Shown here: piece after piece, positions 15,735 to 16,001 of the stretch
Layout of the letters: the number at the start of each line of letters is the position of its first letter
Position numbering within the stretch: the first letter of the stretch is position 1
NCBI GenBank assembly: GCA_002421995.1
Contig: DISP01000197.1
Location: 1 to 16,001, forward strand
Direction of reading: 5' to 3'
Length of the DNA: 16,001 nt
Source of the DNA: Bacteroidales bacterium UBA6207
GTDB taxonomy: Bacteria > Bacteroidota > Bacteroidia > Bacteroidales > F082
The notes under the pieces: generated by a model
The model's input: only the letters and a program-made list of their open reading frames with translations
Database searches by the model: none
Told to the model about the DNA's origin: nothing
Position numbers and translations under genes: made by a program

Positions 15735-16001
15735 ATGAAATCAACAACATTTCAAACAATAACAAACAATCACGGATTCAAAATTGATATTTTGGAGAAT
15801 GGATTGATTCAAAAAATTGAGAATAAGCATATTCGGTTGAGCCTAAAACCGGAGACGATATTCGGCGATGGCGGATTTCAGCTTTTTTTACGGAAGTTGG
15901 ATACAACTATCAGGTACAAACCAATTACAGGTTTTGAAAGTGACTTTTTTATAAACACCAGCGATGGCTGTTATAGCTCAAAGGGCACTTTTGAAAATGT
16001 T
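15735..16001 (+). CDS. N-terminal fragment of a cytoplasmic protein, possibly GH94-type 1,2-beta-oligoglucan phosphorylase (runs off the right edge)
   Basis: An open frame starts at the ATG at 15735, 17 bases after the GH35 stop, and is still open after 89 codons at the window end. It begins MKSTTFQTITNHGFKIDILE and has no signal peptide. The pattern NGLIQKIENKHIRLSL, then GGFQLFLRKLDTTIRYKPITG and a SDGCYSSKGTFENV stretch resembles, from memory, the first beta-sandwich of sophoro-oligosaccharide phosphorylases in family GH94: an LR strand, an xYxPLLG-like segment, then SDDGxxxxGxFE. Such enzymes release glucose 1-phosphate from beta-1,2-oligoglucans. The catalytic domain lies outside the window, so the family is only suggested. 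The gene itself is well supported by its operon spacing and uninterrupted frame. Confidence 0.55.
   Translation, partial: MKSTTFQTITNNHGFKIDILENGLIQKIENKHIRLSLKPETIFGDGGFQLFLRKLDTTIRYKPITGFESDFFINTSDGCYSSKGTFENV

Noticed and set aside
1..16001. Mobile elements, CRISPR arrays, tRNA or rRNA genes
   Set aside because: No transposase-like frame, spaced direct repeats, cloverleaf or rRNA-like stretch was seen by reading. Nearly all sequence is explained by long conserved genes.

Overview
The window looks like a chromosome segment from a member of the Bacteroidota. The evidence is the A/T-rich leaders without clear Shine-Dalgarno sites, promoter-like TTTG/TAnnTTTG elements, a GldI-like FKBP lipoprotein beside an NrnA-type DHH phosphoesterase and ndk, and several exported glycosidases of families common in that phylum. 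I cannot place it below phylum. There is no RNA gene, CRISPR array, transposase or phage gene that I can support.

Left part (1-4100) is housekeeping and envelope. The start of ndk runs leftward off the window edge. Divergent from it is a rightward cluster: an NrnA-like nano-RNase/PAP phosphatase, then three consecutive FKBP-type peptidyl-prolyl isomerase lipoproteins carrying one, two and three FKBP domains. A strong stem-loop terminator ends this cluster at 4048-4088.

Right part (4087-16001) is carbohydrate metabolism. An exported GH3 beta-glucosidase points left. A 310-base A/T-rich spacer with a good Bacteroidota promoter separates it from a tightly packed rightward operon: a GH144-type exported beta-1,2-glucanase candidate, a large exported protein with a carbohydrate-binding-like domain, a discoidin domain and an (alpha/alpha)6 glycosidase-like domain, a GPH-family sugar symporter with a large extra soluble insert, a cytoplasmic GH35 enzyme, and the first 89 codons of another cytoplasmic protein that may be a GH94-type phosphorylase.

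Taken together, the right part reads as a beta-1,2-glucan (sophoro-oligosaccharide) utilisation locus. Periplasmic enzymes (GH144, GH3 and the discoidin protein) would cut the glucan, the symporter would import short oligosaccharides, and GH35 plus the possible phosphorylase would process them in the cytoplasm. The substrate is inferred from family combination, not proven. The most novel parts are the discoidin/(alpha/alpha)6 protein, which I cannot assign to a known family, and the roughly 200-residue insert in the symporter.
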